Shown: piece by piece, positions 1 through 12,800 of the stretch | Layout: each line of letters opens with the position of its first letter | How positions within the stretch are numbered: the first letter of the stretch is position 1 | Assembly (NCBI GenBank): GCA_013397695.1 | Contig: VYZI01000084.1 | Location: 867,655 to 931,654, forward strand | Direction of reading: 5' to 3' | Length of the DNA: 64,000 bases | From: Centropus unirufus | Lineage: Eukaryota; Chordata; Aves; Cuculiformes; Centropidae | Notes under the pieces: model-generated | Seen by the model: the letters and a program-made list of their open reading frames with translations, nothing else | What the model was told of the DNA's origin: nothing | Database searches by the model: none | Translations under genes and position numbers: made by a program

Positions 1-3000
1 CACTGCCAGTTGGATGGGAAAGCTGGAAACGGGGAATGAAACAGGGCAGTGGCTTTCCCCATGTATTTTTGCTGTTCTCATCCTTCCCTGTAGCTTAAAG
101 AGTGTTTCTTTTTAATGGAAATGATGTGAGCCTTAACCCTGGATGTAAGCTCTTGCCAACCCTTCTGCTCCTCTTCCATATTAGGAAGCTGCAGGGCCGA
201 GCCCTGTGTTTCATCAACTAATGTGGGCTCCTTGTAGCCCACAGCGCACGGGGTGGTGTGGCACAGAGGCTGGCTTGCCTGCGAGGAGGGACTGGGAGCC
301 CATCTGCGTGGGAGGGAGCGTTGCTGGGAGACTGCTGGGAGGCAGCAGTGTTGCCAGGAGGCTGGGGAGGGAGCCTGACTGGTAGAGGTTATCTGAGAAA
401 CAGGCTGAATAACACTTAACAATTGTACTGGCTGTTGAAAACAGGTGGGCACGTCTGGTCTGACCATTTGATGGGGTTAAAGATGTGCGAGCTCAGTGTG
501 TAGAGCAGGGTCTCAGGCCATAGCTAGCAGGGAAGAGGGTGAGAGGTACAGATGAGCACGCTGCTGCTGTGGCTGGGACTGATCAAACCCAGATGGCAGC
601 ACATGGAGAAATCCAGGGGGAGGGGAAAGGCACCTTGGCCAAGGCCCATTCACGTGGCAGACTTTCACATACACAAGGTCTTGGATCATTTGTCCCTTTA
701 TCTTTCTGTCTAGGTCTCCTCCTATATGAAGTTATTCTGATTCTGGGGTGTGCCTTGGAATGTAACTGTAACTTTTCTCTATGCTGATTGATGATGTAGG
801 AACTAAGGGAAGGAAGAAGGTTCAGTTGATCCTCAAGCTAAACCATGCTATTAAAATGCAACAGAATGGGTTGCTTATTTCACCTCAACATCTACAGCTA
901 TCATCAGGCATCTTGTCCATCACATTCACTGGTTATTACTTGTTTGATATACAACTTCAATACATGTAGACTAGGCTGCTGTTCTTTAAGGCATCTTTTC
1001 CTTTCACCATTTGATCTTGCTCAAACAACAGTTTTAACTTTAATAGAGCAAAAAGTCTTGGTGGGTGATACACGATCACTTCGCTGTGAGTGACAAGCGC
1101 AGCTGCTGCTGGCTGTAAAGGCAATACCCCAGACCCAACAGCTGGCACATTTTTTAGCTGCTGACTTGCAGCCTGTGCTCCCGAGGGATGATTCAGAAAT
1201 TCCTTCAGCCAGACAGATAATGCCTCTCTTTGATTTTAAGAACAAGGCCTCTGCTTGGTCCAGTTGGCAGGACAGAGCGAGATAGCAAAAGGTGTGCTCA
1301 GATGGTGGGGATTTCCTGCTTTTCAGGCGGGGAGCCTCTAGTGTCAGTTAATCTAAGAGGGAATATGGAGTGGCCTAAAGGTCCCTCATTGAAAGGGGAC
1401 TTCCTTGTTGTTGGTAAGATGTTCTGCAGCAATGGAATGGGGTCTGCTATGGGGTCCCTAGCATGCTCTATTGGGAGCACCTTGTCATAGAAACTTGGCA
1501 GACTCTGGCAGGCGAGTCAGGCTGAAAGATCTGAGATTATCTGGGCTGACTAAGTTAATAGTAATCCAGAAGCCTGAGGTCAAACATCAGCACTGAACTT
1601 AAGTAAAATAAACTTCGGGAATCAAAATTCTGTGCTTTCCTACGCAGTCTAAAATCCCCGAGCGAAGGGGCATGACTGTTTGCTATCATCAGCTAAGCAT
1701 GAGCTTGGTTCTGAGGGTCCGAGTGTGATGGAAAGCATTCAAAGCTCTCGGAGCAGGGGCATGGAAAACCAATTGGCACAAAAGGTGGTGTAATAAGAAC
1801 GATTTAATATTTTGGAATCTTTCTTTATTTCAGGATCAAGCCTCATCTGTGGGGCTTTGTTTCTTGCCTGACATGTGGGTCTCTGGGTTTTCATCTCCAA
1901 GCATCTGTCCTTTCTCTTGCTACTGTCCCAAAGCACAGCTGAAAGACCCAGATTAAAAATAGACTGAGGTGCCAGACCATATTTGGCCTACTCGGTCTGC
2001 CTGTTGCAGCCTCCCTTACACCATTGGTGCTCTGCATTTCACTTCTTACGGTGCTGAGTCACCTGCTTTCTTCCCCCTTCCCCCTTCTTGGTTTCCATTA
2101 GTGCACGTATCCCTCATCGAGACACCCAGCACTGAGAGCTGGAAGTGGAGATGCTAATGAGGCCGCGGTACCTCTGGCAGCTGAGCTGATCTGAAGATTC
2201 ACTGCTGTCAGAAAGGAGAGATGTGGCTCCAAGCACAAACTCCCCCTCCTGTGTACTGGCTCTGGCATTCTTTACGTGAGCCACTTTAATTCACTGACCT
2301 GGCAGAAAGCTCTCCAATTCTTTAGCTGGGTTAATGAATTAGAGCAGCTCTTGGAGGGATCCAGCAAATGCTATTGTTGCAAGGTAAGCGTGTGGAGTGC
2401 ATGGCCAGGAGCCGAGAGCAATTGTCAGCTCGCTGCATCTCCTGGTACTCTACCCACAGAGGGAAGATTAATCATCTGCTGAACTAAAAAAGCTTGCTTG
2501 ATGGTAAATGCAATGCACTTAATACTGTGAGCTGATTATTCAACTCATTTCTCTTGTTAATGTCAGAGGGAAGAATTTGTGTGCCTGTATAAATTAGGGA
2601 ATGCAGCTGGAGGTATAGAAGTAGAGGAATAAGTTTATGTAAATTACTTGGCTTGAAAATGGCAGGTGCTGTCACCTTGGTGTTACGTTGTCATGAACCA
2701 ATATAAAACATTATTTAATTACAGAGTGTCGTGTCTCTCGGCTTCTTCATGTGCTGTACTGAGATGTATTAACTTATCTGCTATACCATAAAGGGATATC
2801 GGCTTTCTGGTTTCTTAAAGGAGGTGAATCTGTGGTGCGGGACCCCTGTGCATCCTGTTCAGAAGCAAGACTTGGAAGCTGCTCGGTCATCTGGCCGTGC
2901 CCCATACATCTAGCACGGGTTTGGAAAGAAGGGAGCCAACAGCCCCAAGGGCTCCTCAGCTGACTTTTGTAACACATGGATGATGTTATAATGATGACTT

Positions 3001-6000
3001 TCCCTTGGGTGTTTCTTGCCTAGCCTGCGATTGCAGCATTTTCCTCCGTAATTATTTTTCATCACTTTAATAATTAAAGCAATTGCTCATGTGAGGTATT
3101 TCAGGTGAAGAATATGTTTAATGAATATCCTCACTTGTCTTTATTCTGCTGAGCAGGTAGAGGTGAGGAAGAACTAGCTTCAAATAAGTAGCTCGCTGCT
3201 GATTGTTTGGCCACCTCAGCTTGGAAATTGCTGTCTTGAGGTAGCAACCGCTGACATTTAGCATCAGGAATTTGCTTTGAGTAGAAGGCAGATTATTTTA
3301 TTATTTTGAGTACGAGGCAGATTATTGTCAGCACTTGTAAACTTGTATCTAGTGAGACAGATTTAAAAATGATTTTGAAAGAGAAATAGGAAATAAATCA
3401 GCAAATATCATTATGTTAGGGCAGACAGCTGTGGTACTTCTGCGTATCTCAAAGGTTATAGCAGATCTGGAAGTAGTACAGGGAAGGATAATAGTAATGA
3501 TGAAAGGAATGTGGCAGGTTCTTCATGAGAAGAAATGAAATCTTCACTTACAAAAAGAGCTGATGGAAATGAATGCATATGACAAGTGCATAGAGTCTTG
3601 AATGATACAGAGAAAAAAATAGGGACTTTCCTATGTTCATTTACTAGGATGTACGCCAAGAAATAATCAGATGGTGTGCGTTGGAAAAAAAAAACAGGAC
3701 TTTGTGTCCCTTTTTCCATGCAGTGAGGAATTTAGCTGTGGAACTCTTGTGTATGGGATGCTTTGGAAGTTGAGAGCATGAGAAGGCTCAAAAAACTTAC
3801 TGAACCGTGCCGTGGATGATAGATTCATGGCCAGTGACCAGCCACAAAGATGTGAGCAGGCTCAGTTTGCTGGAGGCTGGGACGCTGCTGAAGCACCAAA
3901 TGCTTGTCCTGTCCTTATGTTTTTCCACAGATGCTCTGTTTGGCCAGTATTGCAAAGAGGACAGGGGCCTGGACAGATGTTAGTCTGTCACCATGTGCCT
4001 ATTCCTTTGTCACTGTCATTGGCAGGGATGTCCAGGGATGATGACTTGCTCGGGAAGTCTTCCTCCTGCCTTCACTTTGTCATGGCATCCTTATTTTGTG
4101 ATGAATGGGCTGGAACTGCTCACAAAGGGGTTGGCAAACCTTTCAAGGGGCTTCATCTCACCACTTCATTGAAAGAAAAATAAAATAATAAAAAAAAAAC
4201 AAACCCTAAAAAACAACACACCTCCTCCCCCCTCAAAAAAATCCACCAATGAATCCTAGGAAGAAATAGAGGTCAAAAAAAACAAAGTAATTTTAAACAT
4301 CACTACATGGAAAGTCTTACCTTGACACATCAGAGGTGTCTTCAGTGTGCAGAATAGGCAGGAAAACTTCATACGTGCTTTTCTGTGTGCTTTTCTGTGT
4401 CAGGTTTGGTCTATATTCAGGTGGGGTTTATCTTTATTTAATGAGATCTTTATTTAATGAGGAAAGTGATTAAAATAACTTAAGCTTCAGTGCATCTGAC
4501 AACAGGTAACTAACAATCAGGAAAAAAATGCCCTGAATCAATCTGACTATATTGAAAATAGTTAAAGCCCTCACGGGAATTACTTTGTATGTCCTTTGTG
4601 ATTTGTTTTGTCTGGGTTTTGGCATACAAAGTACCTGGGTACAGTGTTAATTGGGCCTGAAGTGTATTTATTTTTTTTTTTTGAGAAAATAACCCTGCTG
4701 ACATCTTTGAACAATCAAGTACAAGGATATTCTAAAATTATATTTACTGCTATTGAAAGGTGATTATTAATCCTGCAGTATTCTGTCTGCTAGACAAGTG
4801 TAGTATAAGCAGTAGAAGATTCCATGCCCATTGCTCTTGGATGTGTAGGACCTCCATCCTACTCTGGTAGAGAGTGGAGGGTCAGAACAGGGGTTTTGTC
4901 TTGCACCTAATTCTTAACTCATTTCTCCCCCAGACCTGCCCAGTGGATACTCAGTCACTGTGGGGTGACTGGTTGTTTTGACGTGGGTTCTTCACTAGAA
5001 GTTGCGGAGATCTTTCCTTGTCTGTGCTTTCCTTTTTTCCTCTTTTGCCTTCTGCCAGTCACAGCTTTCAGTCCTCGTCTCCACACAGTTCCTCAAGCTC
5101 TTGATCCAAACAAGGTCCTTTTTTTTTTCCTTTGTTTTTGGATCTGAGGCTGGTCTAGAGTGAGCGCAATCTTGTCTCCCAGATTCTGTAAGCCACCCAA
5201 GTCCCTTTTTAAATATAGTCATTAGTTACAGTTTGTATTTTGTAAATATTTTCTTTACAATGATTTATGGCTCTTAACCTCCTTATTATGATTCACAACA
5301 TTTTGGACGGCCTGTTTCCTGGGAGAGAGGACAGGGGGTTGTTTTTTGCTTTTCTATAACTTGGACCTGAAGCGGTTCCAGTTCTAGAAGCAAGTGGGAG
5401 AAGGAAACAGAATGTGCTGGGTATTAATAGTCTCTGTGCTGGGCTGTCGCCTTGGTGTTTATCTGTCTGACTAGGGAGGGAGCCCTGTCTGGCCATGCAG
5501 ATCATAGAATCACCAGGTTGGAAAACTTCAAGAAAAGGAATCTTGGAATCACCAGGTTGGAAAACCACACCTGTGCATCACTAAACCATATCCCTGAGCA
5601 TTTCTCCCCATCTTTTAAATACCTCCAGGGATGGGGACTCATTCATCTCCCTGAGCAAGTCCCAGCGCCTGATGACCCTCTTGGTGAAGAATTTTTTCCT
5701 AATGTTCAGTCTGAACCTGCACAGGTGCAGTCTGATGCCATTCCTCCTCATCCTGTCATGTGGGAGAAGAGACCAGCATCCACCTTTCCACATCCTCCTT
5801 TCAGGCAGTTGTAGGCAATGATAAGGTCTCCTACCTCAGACTCCTCCAGGCTGAACAACCCCAGCTCCCTCTGCTGCTCCTCACAGGACCCGTTCTCCAG
5901 CCCCTTCACCAGCTTCATTGCTCCTCAAAAGCTGAGGTGGAAGTGGAGCCCCTGCCTCTCTTCGCCTGCACTGGCTGCTTTAGGAATTGGGTCTAGTCGA

Positions 6001-9000
6001 CAGGTGGGAAGATGGTTGTAGAGCTGCTTCCAAACCTTTCCAAACCCTCCTCCCCTTTTACATGTGTACCTGGACACGCAAGCATCCATCCCTGCTTCAC
6101 TTTTAAGCAAGAAGAAGCTGCTGCAGGTTTCCCTACAGCTGGTAGGTGCAAGGCAGGAGCTGGCACAGGGACGCAGGCAGCAAGTAGTTAAAAGGGAAGC
6201 ACATATTGTGGCTGTCCTAAGCTGTGATGTGTTTCTCGGTGACCTTGAGCAGAGCTCAAAGCTTGTGTGTGCAGGCATGAGTGACATTATCACCTGCATA
6301 AGTATATGTTAAGCAGGCTGTGCTGAGAAAGCGAGGTGGGTCCAGCACTGTTTCTAAAGGCAGGGTCGTTGCTGCAGCGCCTCTGTGTTGCCTGATGACG
6401 GGCATTGAGACCTAGGGAGCATGTGTCAGCTCCCTCCCAAGCCTAATTTCTGTCTGTAATGAAGGGAAAGGGCCGGTTCTTCTCTGCAAAGCACTGACGT
6501 GAGGCCAGACCTGAAACGAGGTGTGGGGAAGGAGTCAGGGTGGGGAGTGGCTGCTTGGTGAAATGTGGCTTTTATCATCTAGCTTGGCTAGAGTATTGCA
6601 AGTCTCCATTATGTGCTGCCTGAGACCAGGCTCCAGGCTCTTCCTTTCATCTCCTTCCTAATGAATTAGGACAAGGAATAACTATAAAAGGGGGGGAAAA
6701 AAAAGCTACATCTGAGGAGGCCTTTTCTTTCATTTATGTTGTAGCTGAATGTGTGGCTGTAGCCGAATGTATTGAGCTAACGTTAGAGTGGCTGAAAGTT
6801 CAAACCTTACCTCAGGGCCATGGGTGATAGAAATGGGGGAGCTACAGCATCTCGAGAAAGAAGATATTTAATGTTAAACTACAGCTGAAAATCAGGATCT
6901 CTGAAAGCCTGAGAAGCATTCTAGGACTCTTAGTGTAGTCAAAAAGGTAAGAATGCACCCAGAGACCCTGCTCTATTGTTCCTCCTCTTTGAAGCCTTTG
7001 TTTTGTTGTACACGTGCTGCAAAATGACTCCCGTGTGCTGGCAGCGCTCTGCCGTATGCAGGAACAGCTGTGAGTGGTTTTGAGCAGGACACTGTACATG
7101 ATACATTGCACCCCTGGTAAGAAAGAAGTTCTACCCTCTGCCTGTGAACAAATGGATGGGGGAGAAGTGCAAGTCACCCCCCAGCTTCCTCCCCCGTGGA
7201 AGTGGCAGATCCAGTCCTGTGCAGCCTATATTTGAATTTAAAGACTGAATAGTTTTTGCCATTGCTGTGCAGAAGCTGTACCTTTTCCTCATTCACATTA
7301 CAGAAGGTGCACGGGTGTGTGTTTGAGGATGCTCCTGTGGGTGTGAGTGTTTACCCACTTGCCAGTTCCACACTAAGCCATAGGAAACATGGGATTTTTT
7401 AGCAAAGTGCACTAGCAGGGCTCCAAAACGGATTGTGGAGATCCCTTTTCGCAGGAATATTGATGATTTTGGGGAGTTATTTTGAAGTACTCACGGGCAG
7501 GTGTCGTGTGTGGTGATGATGGATGGGCTACTCCTATGTTTTGTCCATCCTGGACAAATTTGCCCTGTGGAGCAAGGGACTATGATGGAGTCAGAAAAAT
7601 AAAACCACCAAGAAGCACAGTGTGATTTAACTGTAAGCCAGCTGCATCGATTCTTTCCCTAGGGTGCACTCTCTGTACATTTGGAGATGGGTTTTGTCAT
7701 AGGGATGAGGATAGGAGAAGAGGAGGAACCTGGGAGAGGGATGCATCTTTTTGGATAAGATCATGTGGAAGCTTCAGAGGTCCTGAAAATTTCATGTTCA
7801 GGGCATGGATGACTCTTAGCCAAAGAGAAATGCTCATCCTGCTAGGCTTCTCCTGAGCCTTGCATGGCTCTGGGGAGTAGACATCCTTGCAGGGGAATAT
7901 CTCTGTTCTTCCTATCACAGCTTAATTTATATTAAAAAGACCAAACATATTTTCTGCTGCCTGTGCAGCCCTACTAAAATAAAACGGAAAGTTGCCACTG
8001 CTTTGCTCAGCATGTCAAAACCCCAGTGCTTACTGTTTGCTCGCTCTCGTTAGTGCTTTATAACCAATATAGAAGTTCAAGGTCATGTCTGTAAAAGACA
8101 TTTCTGGCCAGAAGAGGCTCTCTTAGTATCACCAGTTCAGTTCATCTGGGGAGAGATGTTTCTTTCCAAATACTCATGAGCTGTCTGTACTGAGTCATGT
8201 GCAGGGCAGTCTAGCAAGTCCAGTCAGTGGCTGGAGAGTCAGTGTGGGCAAATCCTCTGGTACTCAAATCATGTATTTAAAATGGGGGGAGGGAGGAATA
8301 ATAAAAGTAATAAAAAAATAAATAATGCTCCAAAACAAACCCCCACACCATCCACCTTCCGTCCACCCTGCCTTTAAAGCTTTTTTAAGGTCTGTGGGTG
8401 TTCCTGAAGATACCTAAAAAGGCTGACATTAGCGATTACATGGTCCTTGCCTTCTTGCATTACAACTTCTCACTTGATGGCTTAAGGAAAAAGTCAGGTT
8501 GGCATCTAAAAAAATGAAATAGCAGTTAAAAGTCGATCACGCAGGCGATAAAAGCATGACTCCTAGGAGGCTGAAGTAAGCAGCAGGAGATGGAGTGAGT
8601 GGATGGGTGCCTTTTCAATACCTCAGTCTGTCAATACTTGCCTTGGAAAGGGACAGACTAATAAAACCTATCAAACCGTAGTCTGCTTTGTTCTGCAGCT
8701 CTGAGGTTTTGGGGTAATTGTTCTGACTAAAGTGCAAAAAGTACCATTTGCTCATCAAGGCTTTTTGCAAAGGGGCCTTGCCCTTACATTTAGTGCTGTG
8801 CTCAAATTTTACCACTCCTTAGTCCAAGCCCAGCCCCGGTGGCTGAGGTTCTCTCCCATGCCCATCTTCTCTGGAGGCATTAGGTCTCTCCTCTGACACC
8901 CTGGTCTCCCTTATTCCTCTACCTTTTGCTGTACTGGTTCTGTGTGCAAATACCTCTGGGTGATCCCTCGATCTGGCTTTGTTGTGCCAGTCAGTGCTAG

Positions 9001-9705
9001 GGAACACGGGAAAAATCCCTCATTTTAGCTGTGGAATTGGTAGTGGAAAGTAGCACAGGGGAGTTTTTAGAAACCCTGGGTTGGTAATGAGTGTTTCCTG
9101 TCCCTGGGCTGACTTATAAATGTAAGAGAAAAGTTAATCAGCGACATCCGTAAGCTGTTGATATATGGATTTTACCATTTAATTATGGATCTGCTTTTGG
9201 GTAATGTTTCTCTGAAGGGAGCTTGACAGAGCAGATGCCGTTTTGCCTGGGGATGCATTTCTGGTATTGGCCCGGTGAAGAGCTGCCACTTCAGCTGTGG
9301 GATTGTGATGATTGCACGAACATCCTGCCACACGAGATTAGAGTGGCAGTACTACCTCCCGGCTTCAGGATATGAAAGATCCGCCTTTTCATTAGAGCTT
9401 TCATATGGTGGCAGCTGAAGTGAGGAAGAACAGGGGGAAAGCGAGAAGCAATTTCAGAAAACCAAAGGCAAATCTACTAAGCTGAAGGGTGATCTTAGGG
9501 GAGGGACGCTTCGATCTCATTACTGTTTACTCATGGAAAGGGAGGGGAAGAACAACAGATCAATTGTTAAGCATTAGTGGCTTTATCAAAGTAATTGCCA
9601 AGTGCTCACACATTGCAATTGCAAGTAAAAAGAGATAGACAAAGCGCGTGGAAAGTGTCTGTGTGGTTTCTATTCATGCGCACACTTTTGTCTTTCTGAT
9701 TTCAG
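1..9705 (+). other. RBFOX2: RBFOX2 intron (upstream portion)
   Basis: This is intron sequence ending at the acceptor TTTCAG at 9705. It contains one antisense CR1 tail (5501-5925). No exon, CpG island or promoter was recognised. The last 600 bases (about 9100-9700) are rich in AT-rich words such as ATCAATTGTTAAGC and lack recognisable repeats, which is compatible with conserved intronic sequence. That last point is an impression only. Confidence 0.8.
5501..5925 (-). mobile_element. CR1 LINE 3' tail, antisense, truncated
   Basis: The copy opens with ATCATAGAATCACCAGGTTGG, the reverse complement of the CR1 3' end. The canonical antisense CR1 body follows: TTTAAATACCTCCAGGGATG, then a segment about the lead sequence CTGATGACCCTCTTGGTGAA, and CTCCAGCCCCTTCACCAGCT. 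It breaks off near 5925. A 20-nt piece of the tail is duplicated at 5507-5526 and 5546-5565. It looks relatively well preserved. Confidence 0.92.
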
Positions 9706-9852
9706 CAGACAGAAGGAGGGGCACAGACAGATGGACAGCAATCACAGACACAGAGCAGTGAGAGTACCGAGAGCAAATCCACTCCAAAACGACTTCATGT
9801 GTCTAACATTCCCTTCCGCTTTCGAGATCCCGACCTTCGGCAGATGTTTGGG
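9706..9852 (+). CDS. RBFOX2: RBFOX2 coding exon: pre-RRM linker and first part of RRM (147 nt)
   Basis: The exon encodes 49 residues, QTEGGAQTDGQQ to LRQMFG, in phase 0 at both ends. The first half is a Gln/Ser/Thr-rich linker. The second half carries RRM strand beta1 with RNP2 (LHVSNI) and helix alpha1 (DPDLRQMFG). The acceptor is TTTCAG and the donor is GGG|GTAAGT. The acceptor is a tandem TTCAGCAG (NAGNAG), so a form starting at 9709 and lacking the first Gln is possible. This is the most upstream exon in the window. The preceding family exon (ending near NGSLT) was looked for in 1-9700 and not seen. Confidence 0.97.
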
Positions 9853-12800
9853 GTAAGTTACCAGCACCTTTTAAGGCACAGCAGGTTCTCCTTCGCCATA
9901 GATGGGACACGTGGTGCTAGCGTATTCATGTGAAGGAAAAGTCCTTCCCCTTGAATTTAGTCCGTACACTGTACAATATCTCCATTACTGGGCAATGGGT
10001 AGTGTTTACCTCAGTTGGTAAATACACATGAAAACTGTAACTGTTGCTCATACCAAGATGCTGAGTGTCACCTAACAATTGGTTTGGAAAAAGAACCCCA
10101 AGTAAAACAAAACTTTGCCTTATTTCCCAGTAAAGATTCAGATTAAACATTGACTTAATATATCCCTTGTCAAGCAATGTTTTTTTGGTTGCTTAGAAAC
10201 CTGTTGAAATATTTATGTCTTTCTTCATGATCCAGTTCTCTGATGAAAAATGGCTGGAAGGAATTGGCCGACTATGTTGCATGTGTAAAAGCAAGTCAGG
10301 TGGTGTTTTACATTGTGTATGATGTACATTCTGTTTCTTTTGACCAAATGGTTTGTCTTCCCTAAGCTTTGCATGCTATTCATCATTCCCAATTTTTAAG
10401 CCATTTGAGGAAGAGTTTGTTCATGTGAGTATAGGTGGTGATGCATTCCATGTGGACACAAGAGATAAATGGGGTAGATGCTTCATGACCTAACCTTCAG
10501 GTGAAGTTATCTATATATCATCATCCTTGATGTGTTGACACGATGGTAACATCCTCGGTTGATGGCACGTTTTAAAGCATTTCTTATTATTTATAAAGTT
10601 AACAGACTTTAAATGTCACTGCCTGTTCAAGATGCAGTGCAGAAACTCAAGCCAGGAAAGACCATAGTTAAGGCTCTGCTTGCCACCTTAGGGTTTGAAT
10701 GTACACCTCTGTCCTAACTGCACAGCCAGCAACTCCACCGAAGCCGTGCAGTGTTCCTGTTTCAGTTGTTGCATCTCTTGAGCCAGTACGTATAGACGCT
10801 GTAATGTGGAGGGTAGCCTTATGGCTTGTAAATGTGTCGGATTCATGGACTCCGAGCTTAGATTGCTATAAAGGAAAGAAGAATCAGGCTTGTCTGTTCA
10901 TAGTTTGGGCAGTTTGAAGTGAATGAAGTGTGCAGAAATGTTAAAAATTTCACTGAAAGTCTGAGACATGGGCCTGTTTAACTTTGAGAAGAGAATGTGG
11001 GGGAGGATATTTTCTTTTTTGTCTGCAACTACCAGATCAGAGGATACAGAATAGACGTAGCCAGGTTCTTTTTTGTTATGTGTAGTGTTGACATGAGAGA
11101 CAACATACACAAGATGGAACATGGAGAATTCAGTTAGATATCAGGAAGTTTATTTTTTTTTTTTTAACTGTGAGGATGGTTAAATTGTGGAACACATTGG
11201 CCAGAGAGGTTGTGAAACCTCTGTCCTTGAAGGTCTTTCACTTGAACGGACAGAGTCAGGTCAACCAGATCTCATTAGACCCCCTTCGAGCAGAGGTTGT
11301 GCTAAATGACATCTGAAGGTAGGTCCCAGCCAAAAGTCTGATTCTGTTGCAGGAGGCTTGGGTTTGCTTCCTTGTTGTTCATACATGAGATTATCAGACT
11401 CTTGACATCTGTGGGAATGTTTTCAGGGTGAAACTCATCTCCTGGCAATCTGTGATTGCTGACTCTTTTCAGTTGCCTGTTCTGCTCTTGTGTTTTTCAG
11501 CTTGCTTTTTGCTGTTGCAGGGCCACGAGGTAGGCAGTTCCGTCCGGTTTGGGTAAACCGGTTGCTGAAATCACAGCCAGTTCTTGAACCACCTGCTGCA
11601 ATCTGTATTTAGCACATCCTGCTCTGTGCTACTGCTGCTCCCCTCTTCTGGGAGCTGCGTTGCTTACATAAACTGTTCCCCGTTGCTGCTGCCCCTTCCC
11701 TTGAGACCAGCGCTTGGCTTCCTGACTGGCCCCTTTAATGCTCATTCACCTTGATGCTGTTCCTCCCTGTGCTGGTGTGGGGCATGTGAGTGAAATAGAA
11801 ATGACAAGATCATCCCTGTCCTGGAGACTCTTAACATCTGCTTTACAGTTGTGGGCACCCAGGCAATGTGAATGAACTGCTGTCCTGAGAAGTGACTTGT
11901 AGAAAAATGCAGCCTAACTGCTTGCATTAAGGTTTCCAATCCTTTTTTTAGACTGGAATGGTGGTACATAGAAGGGGTGGGGAAATACACTGTATGAGTT
12001 GTTTTCTGTTGTTCCCCAAATTATTTGTTGTTGATTTATTCTTTTCTCTATATGTCATCTCCGCTTCCAGCACAGTGATATGATTTTAACAGGGGTAAGT
12101 GGTATATCCCCTATAAAACCTTTTGTTAGTTCGTCTGGCTCTGTGTTTGCTGAGAGGGATGCCCACCAGAAAAGCATTTTATCTTTCAGGGCTTAAAAAA
12201 ACCCCACATGCCATTTTCCTGTAATAGAGGACTTGACTTTTTTGTCAAGAGAATAATCAATGGTTCTCACAGATCTCCCTTTCCCTTGCTGCTGCTTTTC
12301 TCAGCATGCTCAGAGCCTCAAGCAGGAGAGTCTTTCTGAATCCTCCTCGCTCTTATTTCTTTTTCAGAATTGGGATGCTTTCTTTTAGGTGACTCACTGA
12401 AATCTACCCTTTCTCCTACAGGGGACTCATGGCTGTCTGAGTCTTCAGCTGTGGCTAGCTTGTAACCCCCATCTTTCTCCCTCTCCCTTCTTTGTGTCAG
12501 GTCACATCTCCTCAATGTCATATCTGAGAGGCTCAAAATCCTTGCCTGGAGTGATTTTCCTAAGCTACTGTACAAAGAGAGGAATTGGGTAGACAGCAAA
12601 GCCGTGGAGGAAGAAATAAATGTGATGGTAGGGAGGGAGTAAAGAAGTCCCCTGAGGATGGAACAGCATTCCAGAGGTCAGCTGAGTCCTGGGGCGCAGA
12701 ACATTAGCTAATGCTTTCGTCCAGACTTGAGCAGAGGTGGACTTCAGTTGTGCTGTCCCATGTGTGATTAAATGGAGATTACATAACGCTTTCTAAATCT

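Noticed and set aside
5452..5814. 120-codon + strand frame
   Set aside because: It lies inside an antisense CR1 tail, so it is repeat sequence.
11521..11529. Apparent 9-nt microexon (GGCCACGAG) between TTGCAG and GTAGGC
   Set aside because: AG...GT pairs this close occur often by chance. It would insert into the RRM, and no known RBFOX isoform has it.
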